DNA of 64,000 bases, taken from positions 31,800,455 to 31,864,454 of the forward strand of contig NC_135551.1 of assembly GCF_964340395.1 (NCBI RefSeq), given 5' to 3'. Under the pieces are notes generated by a model. That model was not told the origin of the DNA. It was given only the letters and a program-made list of their open reading frames with translations, and ran no database searches. Every line of letters starts with the position of its first letter. Position 1 is the first letter of the stretch. Positions 12,623 to 23,900 of this stretch are shown piece by piece. This DNA is from Glandiceps talaboti. Lineage: Eukaryota; Hemichordata; Enteropneusta; Spengelidae. The translations under genes were made by a program, and so were the position numbers.

Positions 12623-15600
12623 GGTCTGTTAGATACATTCATACCATGATAATTTAGATTAGAGTAGCCCATTTTGCTATCAAAATAATGAAAAATTGAG
12701 CCCTGATGTTTCTTGCTATAATTGGTAGTATATCCATCACACTGAGAAAACAGTTGTGCAAATTATAAATGGGGTGTTTTTAAAAAAATATAATTTTGGA
12801 AATATTGCATTCGGCTTTTGATATCGATACTTAGGTACTACTTAGTAAGTTTATTCTATGCAAATAAAGTTGGTGTGTTCATTTATATGCAAATTGGGCA
12901 GTTTAAATATGAAAAATCTAGGAAAATGCCATAGTGTCACTTGACAGATTAAAGTTTGTGGAATTCAGAAATGATTTCACCAATTGAGGTTACAGATTGT
13001 TCGCCTAAAATTTGTGTTTTTTGTCAAAAATTTATATTTTGAGATATATTAGTGTTAATGAATAATTTGCATAATTAATGACTTTCAGTAATTAGGCTAT
13101 ATCTTAAGACTGCATACTTCAATTCCAATACCATTCGTTCATGAATACATTAACCATAACAAATTGTCTGTGTCCTATAAAGTTTGTTGATGTACCTATT
13201 CATGTTAATAAATAATTTTTATAATTAATGAGTCTTGGTAATTAGGCTATAACTTTAGACTGCATACAATAAATTAGTACATACGTTAAACGTAACAGAG
13301 TGCACATCATGTGACATGTACTATAAAAGCTGTTGATTCCACCTAAAGAGCAAGTGAACAATTCACATAATTATTGTCGATACTTGGGCTGTGTCCAAAA
13401 AAGTTCATTACAATATTTTTTCATACAGTTTCAATGGGTAATTTGCGTAATTAGTGATTCCCTTACGGAAGGCATTCAGTTTAAATCTGGTTTTCATTAC
13501 GTTTAATGAGGAGAGGATAATTCTAATGACAATAGGTTTTAGAACTGAAGTTTGGGCATAAGATTATATATTTATATTCCGAGGCTCATTCTACCTTGAT
13601 AGATAATACAGTAATTGTACAATAACATGACACCTCTCTATCATTACCTTACTGACTGGTAGAAATTCTAGTTCTGTTTAACCCCTTCAGGACTAGAAAC
13701 TTTCCCGCCAAACTTTTTGAACAAAAATTCTTGTTTCTCTGTAATTTTCAGACATGTATCAACTTTATATTGGATCAAAATTCAAGATATATTACTTCCT
13801 ACTGAAGTAATATTCTTAAATTTCCCAAAATGTTCATGAAAATCAAGTTTTCGTATTATTTCATATTTCTTTAGGAATGGAAGGGTTAAACATTCAATCA
13901 AGGCTTTGATATATATATTGCTTCCTTTTTTGAGGAGCAAAAGGATCAAAACTTAAACGTTTCTAGTGTACGTGGTGTCTAATGCTATCAATGCACGAAG
14001 GACCTTCAAATGTGATTGAATTCATGTCTAATGTGATGTCAGCTATAGATACAGCCAAAACCAATGGCTTTTTATTGATATAATAGTCATTCAATATTAA
14101 GAAAATGTTTTATGTTTTTTTAGGTGGTTATATTTACAACAGGCATCATCAAGGAAGGCAGCTAGAGGAGGAAAACCCTTGGTGTCTCTGTATAATCATT
14201 TTTGTTGTGTTGAATTTCCTGACTTTGCTTCTTTTATCATTATTTTTCTTCTAATTTTTTTCACTATTTTTGTTTTCAACTGTATTTTACAAAATTTTAC
14301 ATCTAAACCATTCTCACTTGATGACTTTAAATTTAATTGTTACCAGATGAAACAAAAAGGTATCTTAACATGTTGATAGGTGAGCCTTCAATTAGACCAT
14401 TGTTTTCCCCTGATATATTTCCCATCACTTTATATCTTATGATAGTTACAGAAAGAGTAGTTCCAAGTGCAAAAAATATACCTTTGATTACATGCATTGT
14501 TTGGGTTTATGTGCTGTATTTAAAGATAAAAGTTTATACTGATTGACTATTTTACATGTCAAACTTGCAGTCAGCAAGGAAGTAAGTAAGTAAGTAAGTA
14601 CAGCTATTTCCACAGAGTTAATATTAAATTCTGGCCATATGGTTGTCATTTTGCTGTAAATTTTACACAGTTCAGTTATTGTGTACCGATACAACTGCAT
14701 CTCTCTGAAAGGTTGTGTGTGTGGTCATAAATTGAACAAAATTTGTAAAATTATATACTTCATAACAGAACATTGGCCATCCAAGCACTATGTCTGTCTA
14801 CAGATTTTAATAACGATTGGTGTATAACTTTGGGTAGATAAATGTTTGTAGAGTATAAGTGATAATGTGAAGTCGTTTGAATGTAAGGCCAAAAATTTGA
14901 CTTTTGATGAAAAATGTATATTTTGTGCATTTATTCATTGTTGCTAGCACTGTGTTATATTAAAATTAGGAATTCATGCCTATACTGTTTTTGACAATGT
15001 TTTTAAAACCCTGATACATGTTATGTACAAATGTACTGTACTTGTTTGGGACAGACCTCATAAGTAGCTGAGTGCCTGCTATCTACACTAAATATAAATT
15101 CTGCTTTTCATAGGGAGCAACTCACAATGACAATCGGAAAGAACTATAAAATCTGAATTTTGTTAAAAAAACATAGCCTTAATCAAGAATTTGGAGGTAA
15201 TTGCACAATCTTCCTCAGCTGTCATTCTGAGTTGATCCCAAATTTTTATGAACTAGACTGCAGAATTTACACTATATGGGTGGGTATATTTACACTCAGT
15301 TTAAACTTGTTTCCATCAATTAGACCTTCCCTTGTTTTTGTACCTATCCTGGAAAGGTAATTTAAACCAATAACAATTCACCTATACATGTCAATGTCCT
15401 TGGTGAGTTCCGGTCATTTTTGGTACATAAATTGACAGAGTCATTACACTCAAAATGTATTTCGTAGTGTCTTTTTGGAGGCATATTAATGTCATAACAA
15501 TGAAGTTATTATAAAAAGAAGCCATTCACAGTGGCCTGTTTTCTTGCTACTTGAAGGAAATTCTGCTAAAAGTACCGGTAGAAGATATTGAATCTCCCTC

Positions 15601-15707
15601 CCCCCTAATTATCAAGATTTTGTTTTCAGAAGTAAGGATCTTTAATTGTTTTGCATACTGGTTGGTCCATCTGTCCTTTTTATGATATGTTTCTCTTCTA
15701 TTTTCAG
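12623..15707. other. Non-coding stretch before the SANT-like exon
   Basis: AT-rich, no convincing long gene. It holds a diverged ~150-bp repeat (copies starting near 13051 and 13203, and a weaker third near 13440) marked by AATAATTT.CATAATTAATGA and TAATTAGGCTATA. A short (AAGT)5 run lies at 14580-14600. It is probably intron of the gene ending at 15946, with the possible small exons listed separately. Confidence 0.5.
14124..14359 (+). CDS. Possible upstream exon(s) of the SANT-like gene (14124-14181 and a 13-nt microexon 14347-14359)
   Basis: A T-rich tract and TTTTTTTAG precede 14124. One frame reads WLYLQQASSRKAARGGKPL to 14181, followed by a weak GTGTCT donor. A second candidate, ATGAAACAAAAAG at 14347-14359, is flanked by TTACCAG and GTATCT. 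Joined to the exon at 15708 these give an in-phase ...ARGGKPL-MKQK-VATRQFNIRK..., that is, 58 nt ending in phase 0, then 13 nt ending in phase 1, then an acceptor needing phase 1. Phase agreement is the only real support: the first donor is poor and a 13-nt exon is unusual. It could equally be chance. Confidence 0.25.
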
Positions 15708-15946
15708 TTGCTACTAGACAATTCAACATTAGAAAACCTAAACAAAACAGAAAGTGGACCCCTGAAGAAGAAGATGCTATACATAGATCTTTGGAGAAAA
15801 ATTATGCAGAAAGAAGAGTACCGTTGAAAGATGAGTGCTTGCGAGCAATTGAACTTGAACCCTCTCTTAGTGGGCGCTCATGGCGCATTATTAAAGACCA
15901 TGTTCGAAATTGGCTGGTCAAAAATGAAGAAACTCAATACCACTGA
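15708..15946 (+). CDS. Terminal exon of a gene with a SANT/Myb-like DNA-binding domain
   Basis: The exon follows a good acceptor (TTCTATTTTCAG) and opens with two bases of a split codon, then about 78 codons and TGA at 15944-15946. The peptide has a basic lead (NIRKPKQNRK) and then a domain with the spacing W-TPEEEDAI...-VPLKDECLRAIELEP-...-GRSWRIIKDHVRNWL. From memory this W..EE.....P.K..C....P.L..R.W..IK..V.N pattern is seen at the C-terminus of many animal proteins of transposon or zinc-finger origin. DNA binding is therefore inferred. The protein ends 12 residues after the domain. The rest of the gene lies upstream, perhaps beyond the minisatellite array. Lineage and function are not recognised. 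Confidence 0.6.
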
Positions 15947-16353
15947 ATTTTCCAGTTTTGTACCTTGGATATTCCGAAACTGGGCTGTTACTACTAGTTT
16001 TGCTAAAATACTGACCATTCACTTTCATGGAGTCCTATTAATTCCTATTAATTAACTCATATGACAAGTAGTATAATGTCTAGCTGGAGACTACAGTCTT
16101 CTAGTGTGTGATATTTTACAACATGTCTAGGTTTTGACTACAGTCTTCTTGTGAGTGACATTTTAGTACTGTATATGTTTTTGTTTGAATCATGATTTCA
16201 CTTGCATTGGATCATATTTTTGTTTTGGTCTTCAGTGTGCTATAGTATTGGTATACTCAGATACTTTTATGTGATGTTGACTGAAAGTTATTTATTACAC
16301 CTTTCTTACATTACTGTTGTCACATTTAGTGTTCAGTTTGTGGGTTTATGATC

Positions 16354-16359
16354 AATAAA
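16354..16359 (+). promoter_or_regulatory. Candidate poly(A) signal AATAAA for the SANT-like gene
   Basis: AATAAA about 410 bp after the TGA at 15946, followed within 40 bp by sequence that could hold the cleavage site. It is the first canonical hexamer I noticed on this strand downstream of the stop. Confidence 0.4.
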
Positions 16360-16954
16360 AAACGTTACAATTCAGAGTGGCATTAACCAAGAAAGAGTGT
16401 CTTTGGTACTCATTGATTGGATGTGTGTGTAATATTGCATATTGCAATTATAGTGAATGAGTTGAAATGTCAGGTAATATAAATCATAGTTTTTTCAAAA
16501 ACCAGGTTTGAATTATTGAATATACACATATTTATATAATTTGTAAGTATTATGTGTGTGCGTGTGAACATGTCCCACTGTACAAGACTGTGTCATCATT
16601 TGCATAATGTATTATTGGTTAATTAGACCTGACATTACCAATTTAATGCAAATAAACAATAAATCCCTTCCCGGAACACTATACATAATTGTATGTATAT
16701 AACTCTTTATAGATATGTGAATGGTACAACCTAGTGTATGTAAAACCATACAGAGATGAGATGGTGAGCCTTTGTGTGTGTATACAACTCTTTATAGATA
16801 TGTGAATATCTATTATACCATTCACATATATATGTGTGTACATATATATAAGTTTGTATACACAAGGGCTCACCATCTCATCTCTGAAGGGCTTACATAC
16901 ACTAGGGTGCACCATTCACATATCTATATGGCATTATATAGTTACATACACAAG

Positions 16955-17440
16955 GGCACACCATGTCATCTCTGTAGAGTTTTACATACACAAGGGCACA
17001 CCATGTCATCTCTGTAGAGTTTTACATACACAAGGGCACACCATGTCATCTCTGTAGAGTTTTACATACACAATGGCACACCATGTCATCTCTGTAGAGT
17101 TTTACATACACAAGGGCACACCATGTCATCTCTGTAGAGTTTTACATACACAAGGGCACACCATGTCATCTCTGTAGAGTTTTACATACACAAGGGCACA
17201 CCATGTCATCTCTGTAGAGTTTTACATACACAAGGGCACACCATGTCATCTCTGTAGAGTTTTACATACACAAGGGCACACCATGTCATCTCCGTAGAGT
17301 TTTACATACACAAGGGCACACCATGTCATCTCTGTAGAGTTTTACATACATAAGGGCACACCATGTCATCTCTGTAGAGTTTTACATACACTAGGGCACA
17401 CCATGTCATCTCTGTAGAGTTTTACATACACAAGGGCACA
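16955..17440 (+). repeat. 40-bp minisatellite, about 12 copies
   Basis: Near-identical 40-bp units containing TTTACATACACAAGGGCACA and CCATGTCATCTCTGTAGAG. They sit inside the diverged 16.7-18.7 kb family, so this is a recently homogenised local expansion of one module. Confidence 0.95.
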
Positions 17441-17489
17441 CCATTCACATATCTATAAAGAGTTAAATACATACACACATATATGTATT

Positions 17490-17491
<2 letters not shown>

Positions 17492-17568
<77 letters not shown>
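17492..17568. repeat. (TA)n microsatellite, about 38 copies
   Basis: A pure TA run between the 40-bp array and the LINE fragment. Confidence 0.97.
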
Positions 17569-17570
<2 letters not shown>

Positions 17571-18095
17571 AAATGTTCTTGAAAAGGTATACAAGAGCCT
17601 TATAGAAAGTGTGGTATGGCATCTTGAATGTTAAAAATAGAACTAAACTGACATGAGTTGTACATTTGGCCCGGAAAATAATTGGTAAGAAGCAGAGTCA
17701 GCTCCATGACCTCTACAAACTCTCCGTCCGCAGGAAAGCCCAAGCAATTGTTAATGATACCTCACATCCTTTATACTTACAGTTTGAATTGTTGCCCTCA
17801 GGAAGACGATACAGAGTACCTTTAACTCGCAAGAACATTTTTAAAAAATCATTTATTCCAAGTGCAATAATCATACTGAATTCAAACCTGTCATTTTCAA
17901 AGAACTACATTGAAGATATATATTTTTACTGTTTCTAATTCTGTGTTTGTGTTTAATACTGTAATTATTTTTAGTGTGTGTTTGTAAATGTAATGTGCCT
18001 TTTATTTTATTTTTTGGTGAAGCGGAAGAAAAATTTCCAAATCGACAATAAAGTTATGTTATATTCTATTCTATTCTATTCAATTCTATTCTATA
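17571..18095 (+). mobile_element. 5'-truncated, broken non-LTR retrotransposon (LINE) 3' end
   Basis: The peptide frames read YKSLIESV, then a frameshift, then WYGILNVKNRTKLT, a stop at about 17651, and then ARKIIGKKQSQLHDLYKL, VRRKAQAIVNDTSHPL, LLPSGRRYRVPLTRKN and KSFIPSAIIILN. These are the hallmarks of the C-terminal end of LINE reverse-transcriptase proteins. The 3' UTR ends GACAATAAAGTTAT and then an ATTCT-type simple repeat, a typical LINE 3' tail. With one stop, one frameshift and no upstream domains it is dead. It interrupts the 16.7-18.7 kb repeat cluster. Clade not assigned. Confidence 0.85.
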
Positions 18096-18876
18096 TACAT
18101 ATATATAAGTTTGAATACACAAGGGCACACCATGTGATCTCTGTAGAGTTTTACATACACTAGGGTGCACCATTCATATATCTATAGAGAGTTATATACA
18201 CACACAAGGGCTCACCATCTCATCTCTGTAGAGTTTTACATACACAAGGGTGCACCATTCACATATATATATATAAAGAGTTGTATACATAGACAAGGGC
18301 TCACCATCTCATCTCTGTAGAGCTTCACATACACTAGGGTGCACCATTCATATATCTCTAGGGAGTTACATACACAAGCTTTCACGTTTTGACTTTTCAC
18401 CTTGGACACCCTGTCATTGATGTTAACCTGGCCTAAAACATCTCATAAGCTGTTTATAAGTTTGCTAAAAACAATGTCATCAGTTAGCAATGTGCATACA
18501 TGGCTGTGGTTTAGTGACAGAACGTAATGGTTCACCATGCTCAATGCCTTGCAAGTTTGCATACACAAAGTTTCACAATTGTCATCTGTAAACGAGTGGC
18601 ATACACCATGATTCACCATGATCATCTCTGCGAGTTGCATACACAAGGGTTCACTATACACATCTCTATACGTATAAGGTTCCACAATATAATGGAAATA
18701 ACGAAAAGTAGAAGCAATAACATTTCAAGGAATCCATTGTGACAGAAATATTTATTAGCTTGTCTTCATGATGTTTTCCATATTTGTTTGTTTCTATCTC
18801 CCTCGGAAATCATGGTTCCACCAAGGGGGGTTTATAGGGGTGTGACATTTAGGGTCCACCTTTGGCAACTAAGCTC

Positions 18877-18954
18877 GTATGTATGTATGTATGTATGTAT
18901 GTATGTATGTATGTATGTATGTATGTATGTATGTATGTATGTATGTATGTATGT
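18877..18954 (+). repeat. (GTAT)n microsatellite, about 19 copies
   Basis: A pure tetranucleotide run, about 490 bp upstream of the REPS start codon. Confidence 0.97.
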
Positions 18955-18999
18955 TTACTTCATGTTTGTTTATTTGTTTGTGTACAAATTGTAACAAAA

Positions 19000-19440
19000 C
19001 AACAAATTAAATTATTGTTCGTAACATATGTAACATGCGAAAACACGTCACTTGTCAGAAAGTTTGCGCATATCGACTCGCATAATATGCAACCCTTTGT
19101 TCCTTTCGTAAAAAAATTAAAAACAACATGAAAAATTTAAGAGAGACGAGAAAAGTTAACGAAAATACGTACGAAGAGATGCGCAATTTTATCACGATTG
19201 TACATGGTACGATATGCAAGGAGAAATATTTTTATATCCGGGATCTCGGCCAATGACGTCATATTAGATTCAAGATGGCGGCGATCATGTACTTCGTACG
19301 AGAGTAACGTTTTCCGAGGGATTGATGAAATTGTTAAGCCGAACAAGACTTTTTGTGCTCTATCATGCCAGATATAGCGTTTAAACTCGTGAATTGAAAG
19401 TTTGTACTCATTGATACTTTTTTTTTCTGTCGTATACATC
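19000..19440 (+). promoter_or_regulatory. REPS promoter and 5' UTR: CCAAT/CRE pair and YY1-type element
   Basis: Richer in CpG than its surroundings. CCAAT overlaps a full CRE, TGACGTCA, at 19254-19261. CAAGATGGCGGC at 19271-19282 is a classic YY1 site, often placed just downstream of the start of transcription in TATA-less housekeeping promoters. No clear TATA box. The transcription start is therefore inferred to lie near 19240-19275, giving a 5' UTR of about 170-200 nt. Confidence 0.65.
19275..19307 (+). CDS. Possible upstream ORF in the REPS leader (10 codons)
   Basis: The ATG embedded in the YY1 element opens a frame reading MAAIMYFVRE and stop. It ends 133 nt before the REPS ATG. It matters only if transcription starts upstream of 19275, in which case it could lower REPS translation. 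Confidence 0.35.
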   Translation: MAAIMYFVRE

Positions 19441-19590
19441 ATGGAAGGTCTAATTCTGAGCCCAGCTGAACAACAACTCTTTTCCGAGTGGTTTAGCTCG
19501 TGTGATGTTGAGAACACTGGCAAAGTTGTGCCAGCTCGTGCTTTTGACTTATTCATGACTTCGCAGCTTGCAAGGGAAACTCTCCAACAG
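19441..19590 (+). CDS. REPS1: REPS exon 1 (start codon, EH1 N-terminal half)
   Basis: Begins with ATG and [20 protein letters not shown], matching the vertebrate start MEGLTLSDAEQ, and continues [10 protein letters not shown]...[16 protein letters not shown]. 50 codons, ends in phase 0 before GTAAGT. The N-terminal match to the family fixes the start codon. Confidence 0.95.
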
Positions 19591-20876
19591 GTAAGTCACA
19601 AAATTGCGCAGTGTCTATAAGTGGCAAAATCATTGTAAGTGAAGGGTTCAGAAAATGTGGCCTAATATTTGTAAACGTGACCCGATGGATAGATGGTAAA
19701 CAAGTCACACCATATACCAGCGAGCCCGCCCCCATCATCACTATCCCAGTTCATGCAGTGTTCGAATATGACCTCCATTCATCGGTGATTTAATCCAATT
19801 CAAGCCTTCTACAGTGGTCTGCATATACATGTACGCACTTCAACATACATCTTTGCTAACACAAACCCCATCGCCTCATTCAGTTCTTTCCACACGGGTT
19901 ACATGCCATGATGGGTGATATGAAATTGATAGTTGTGAAACACCACACCCACTCGTCCTTGCCTCAAACAGCACAGCTCGCAAATTTAAATTAGTGGGCA
20001 CATATAAAATTTATTATTACACTGACTACATTTATTAATGTTGTCTATCTTAGAACATGTCAGTCAGAGAAACTCACTTATTTCATTTTTAAAAATCCTA
20101 TTTTAGGAGGAAATCAGATACCTGGTTTTGTTTAGAAATCTTTGATACCGTTATTTGTAGAGTGTCAGAAACTAGGATAATTTCAGAAATAGACCATCCT
20201 GTCTGAACCAGTAACAGACATAACCAGCATGAAATCATTGGATATGATTTCTGTACCTGCATGCATGCTTTCCAGTTTGTTTGGGGATAGGGGTGCACCT
20301 GTCATTATTTAAACATAACAATAGGATTCTCTAATTAGTAGACAATAGAACAAGAACCTGTCTTTTAATGAACAAGGAAGACCATGTTCTAATTAGGTAG
20401 TATGAATCTCTCATACTCACTCTTTATTGGCATACTTCTTAGTAGTGAGGTTGTTCTTCACTCTCCAACATGAAAGAGCTGAGCAAATGGTGATGTTATT
20501 GTGTCAAAAACATTCCCAGTTCACCAAACAACTGACATTGTTATAAGGATGTCATGTCATTTTCAAACTTCCCATGTCAGTGTATAGTTTGTAAAAGGAG
20601 ACAATTGACCTCAACTGGTCATCAATTTTGGGTCAACAATTATATGTTTATCAGTCTATATCTATATTAGATTGTAGTTACATTTGCACAACACATACTA
20701 GTCGAGTACAGTTCATGGAAAGTGATGCTGACTAATAATTTGAAGTCAGTTCAACAGACTGGTATATTTTGATGGAATGCATGCTGATAGTGACAAAGAC
20801 ATTGACAGAGCGGGATCTCAATGTTTTGAATTCTAAAAATTTAATATGTTCTGATAATTTCATTCACTCAGTAGAG

Positions 20877-20931
<55 letters not shown>

Positions 20932-23900
20932 GCTGCTGCTGCTGCTGCTGGGAACCTTTGGAAAGTCTGATACAATTAGATTTTTTAAAGAATAATTTTC
21001 ACCTAATGAAAAAACGTTAACTTTGTAGTTTCTTTGGCCCACAGGTACTGCCAAGTACATTTACATGTAAATACTACCCAGTATTGCATATAGATTTTCT
21101 TTGTAACATTAAGTTTATAGCGTTGACAACAAAGAGAAATGATATCTGAAGGTTTACGGTGTATTGCATGTACATACATGTTATTCTAACTGTTCTACCT
21201 GAACAATGGAGTTTAATTTGATCTTAATGTTGTTTGACTTCACATTGATTCACATGAATTGTGCTATATGTATTCAGTTTCACAGTAAGTTGATTTCATA
21301 GATCTAGGTTGGATCTTCATTACATACTTGAGCAAGCTTGATTTTCTTTGTTTTTCAAAAGCATAAAGTGAAGGTGAAATTTAAAGAAATAATTCTGCAG
21401 TTTGCCAACTGGGAAATCAGTAAAATATACCACAGTTTTGATAGCCATGGTAATCCTAATGACCTGTGCATGTGTAGTGGACTTAGACAATGTTATCTGC
21501 AGTCAGCCATATTACCGTAGTATGTAACTGGATGCATTCAGTAGATAGTTTTTAATAAAGTGTTCCTGAACTTAAATAGTTTTTAATTAAAGTGTTCCTG
21601 AACTTGTTGTTTAGTAATTTTTATGATTTCATTTGTTAAGGGAATAGACAGATATTTATATACATGTAGGTGTAGTTACCTACATTTGTAGCCCATGGAC
21701 CTTGACTATCTGGCCTGACAACTGGCAAGTGACATCCTAAGGCAGATAGCCAAGTCTCTGGGCTAATGCCATACTTATGGACCAGATGAAAGCAAGAGTG
21801 GGACATTTTGCTGTATTAGGTATTGTTAGGCCATTCATGCAGCTGTGGAAAATTGACTGCAATTCTTTGAATTGTAGCATGACTGACTCTGCCTGTTGGC
21901 CATAAGATGCACTCTCAGTCTTGTAACTCAATTTATATCAGCAAGTATTATAATACAGTACATTCACTCATACATAGTTCACAATATTTCCAGCATGGCA
22001 ATGATATATATTGTCATCCATAGAACTAAGTTTGTAAATATCAGTGTTAAATTACTAACAAATACAAATTTATAAAAATTGTGCAAATCGTAATGTGCTA
22101 TGTTGCACACTTATAATCCTTTGTATTAAATATTAAATAGCATATGTACACTTGTAATCTGACAAACTAAATATTTATACTTATATAACTGTACATATTA
22201 CATTATGTACATGTCTACTTTAAATAACTGTACTGACCACACACAGTTTAGTTAATAAATGCATTGCAACATTTGTTTACATACCTGGTAGTATGCTAAT
22301 CATGATGGATTGCTATAAAATACACAATTGAATGTAGTTACTTCTCTATTGTCATCTATACAGAATTATGAATTATATTGTAATCACCAGATGTTTTTTT
22401 GTCAAATACACCTTTCTGTTATTGCCAAAGTGAGAATTCAGGATTTGGTTATTGTCAGTGTAAACCCATTCTGAAGAATGTTTATAAGCAGTGGTAAGAG
22501 TATACAAAGCATTATGTGGTACTAGACAGTTGAATCTGGCAGGAGTACAGAGCATTACATGCTAGACAGTTGTATCTCTGGCAGGGGTACAGAGCATTAC
22601 ATACTAGACAGTTGTATCTCTGGCAGGGGTACAGAGCATTACATACTAGACAGTTGTATATCTGGCAGGAGTACAGAGCATTACATACTAGACAGTTGTA
22701 TCTCTGGCAGGAGTACAGAGCATTACTTACCAGACAGTTGTATCTGGCAGGAGTACAGAGCATTACATACTAGACAGTTGTATCTGGCAGGAGTACAGAA
22801 CATTACATACTAGACAGTTGTATCTGGCAAGAGTACAGAGCATTACATACTAGACAGTTGTATCTCTGGCAGGGGTACAGAGCATTACATACTAGACAGT
22901 TGTATCTCTGGCAGGGGTACAGAGCATTACATACTAGACAGTTGTATATCTGGCAGGAGTACAGAGCATTACATACTAGACAGTTGTATCTCTGGCAGGA
23001 GTACAGAGCATTACTTACCAGACAGTTGTATCTGGCAGGAGTACAGAGCATTACATACTAGACAGTTGTATCTGGCAGGAGTACAGAACATTACATACTA
23101 GACAGTTGTATCTGGCAAGAGTACAGAGCATTACATACTAGACAGTTGTATCTGGCAGGAGTACAGAACATTACTTACCAGACAGTTGTATCTGGCAGGA
23201 GTACAGAGCATTACATACTAGACAGTTGTATCTGGCAGGAGTACAGAACATTACTTACCAGACAGTTGTATCTGGCAGGAGTACAGACCATTACATATTA
23301 CAAAATCATACCCTGGCTGCACATGTCATGTAAACCTCATATGAATTTTTGCACATGTTGAGCAGGGCTACAGAAACTTGGAGGATGAAGGGTGTCATGA
23401 TATAATACAGTTTCAATGAATATGAAGATCTGTATTCAGCAGTCTTCCCACTAGACAGATACAAAATGTTTAGAATTCAAAATTTTATATGGTTTAAATG
23501 ATATAAACTGGGTTTATAGTAAATAGTAAGGGATAGGGGATTTTAACTGTCACAAGAAATTGTTGTGCACCAGTGGTGTACATCAAATTGCAGAGGGCAC
23601 CAAAGTGTTCGGTATATGTTAACAAATTCAAGAATTTAAATGAAACTAGCTTCTTGCCGCTCACATCATAGACAATGAATAACTCAAATCATCTTGTCAG
23701 AATTAGACATACTAAATCTACATTTTTTATCATAACAATTTTTATGACCGTAGAAATGATGTACATTTTACAATAATATGACAATAGTAGTATGCATGTG
23801 ATGTGTATTCCATTTCAGTCAATTTGTAATCTGATATTTATCTGTATTTTGTAAAATCACCATGTGAAACGTGTACAAGAAGTATTTGAGTCACATTTAC

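Larger units (their letters stand above)
16690..18690. repeat. Foldback and diverged tandem-repeat cluster (GGG[CT]..CACCAT family)
   Basis: Repeated modules read ACACAAGGGCTCACCATCTC, TACACTAGGGTGCACCATTC and CATATCTATA.AGAGTTA. The left arm (about 16700-16800) is the reverse complement of 16855-16935, so the cluster starts with a palindrome centred near 16825. After the LINE insertion the modules resume at 18096 and continue, increasingly diverged, to about 18690. Three of the open frames here are artefacts of the repeat. Confidence 0.8.

Noticed and set aside
19137-19556. 139-codon antisense frame over the REPS promoter and exon 1
   Set aside because: It is the shadow of exon 1 and the promoter; the sense strand matches the REPS family clearly.
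20769-21060. Poly-Cys or poly-Asn proteins
   Set aside because: Products of the intronic TTG/CTG tract read in different frames.
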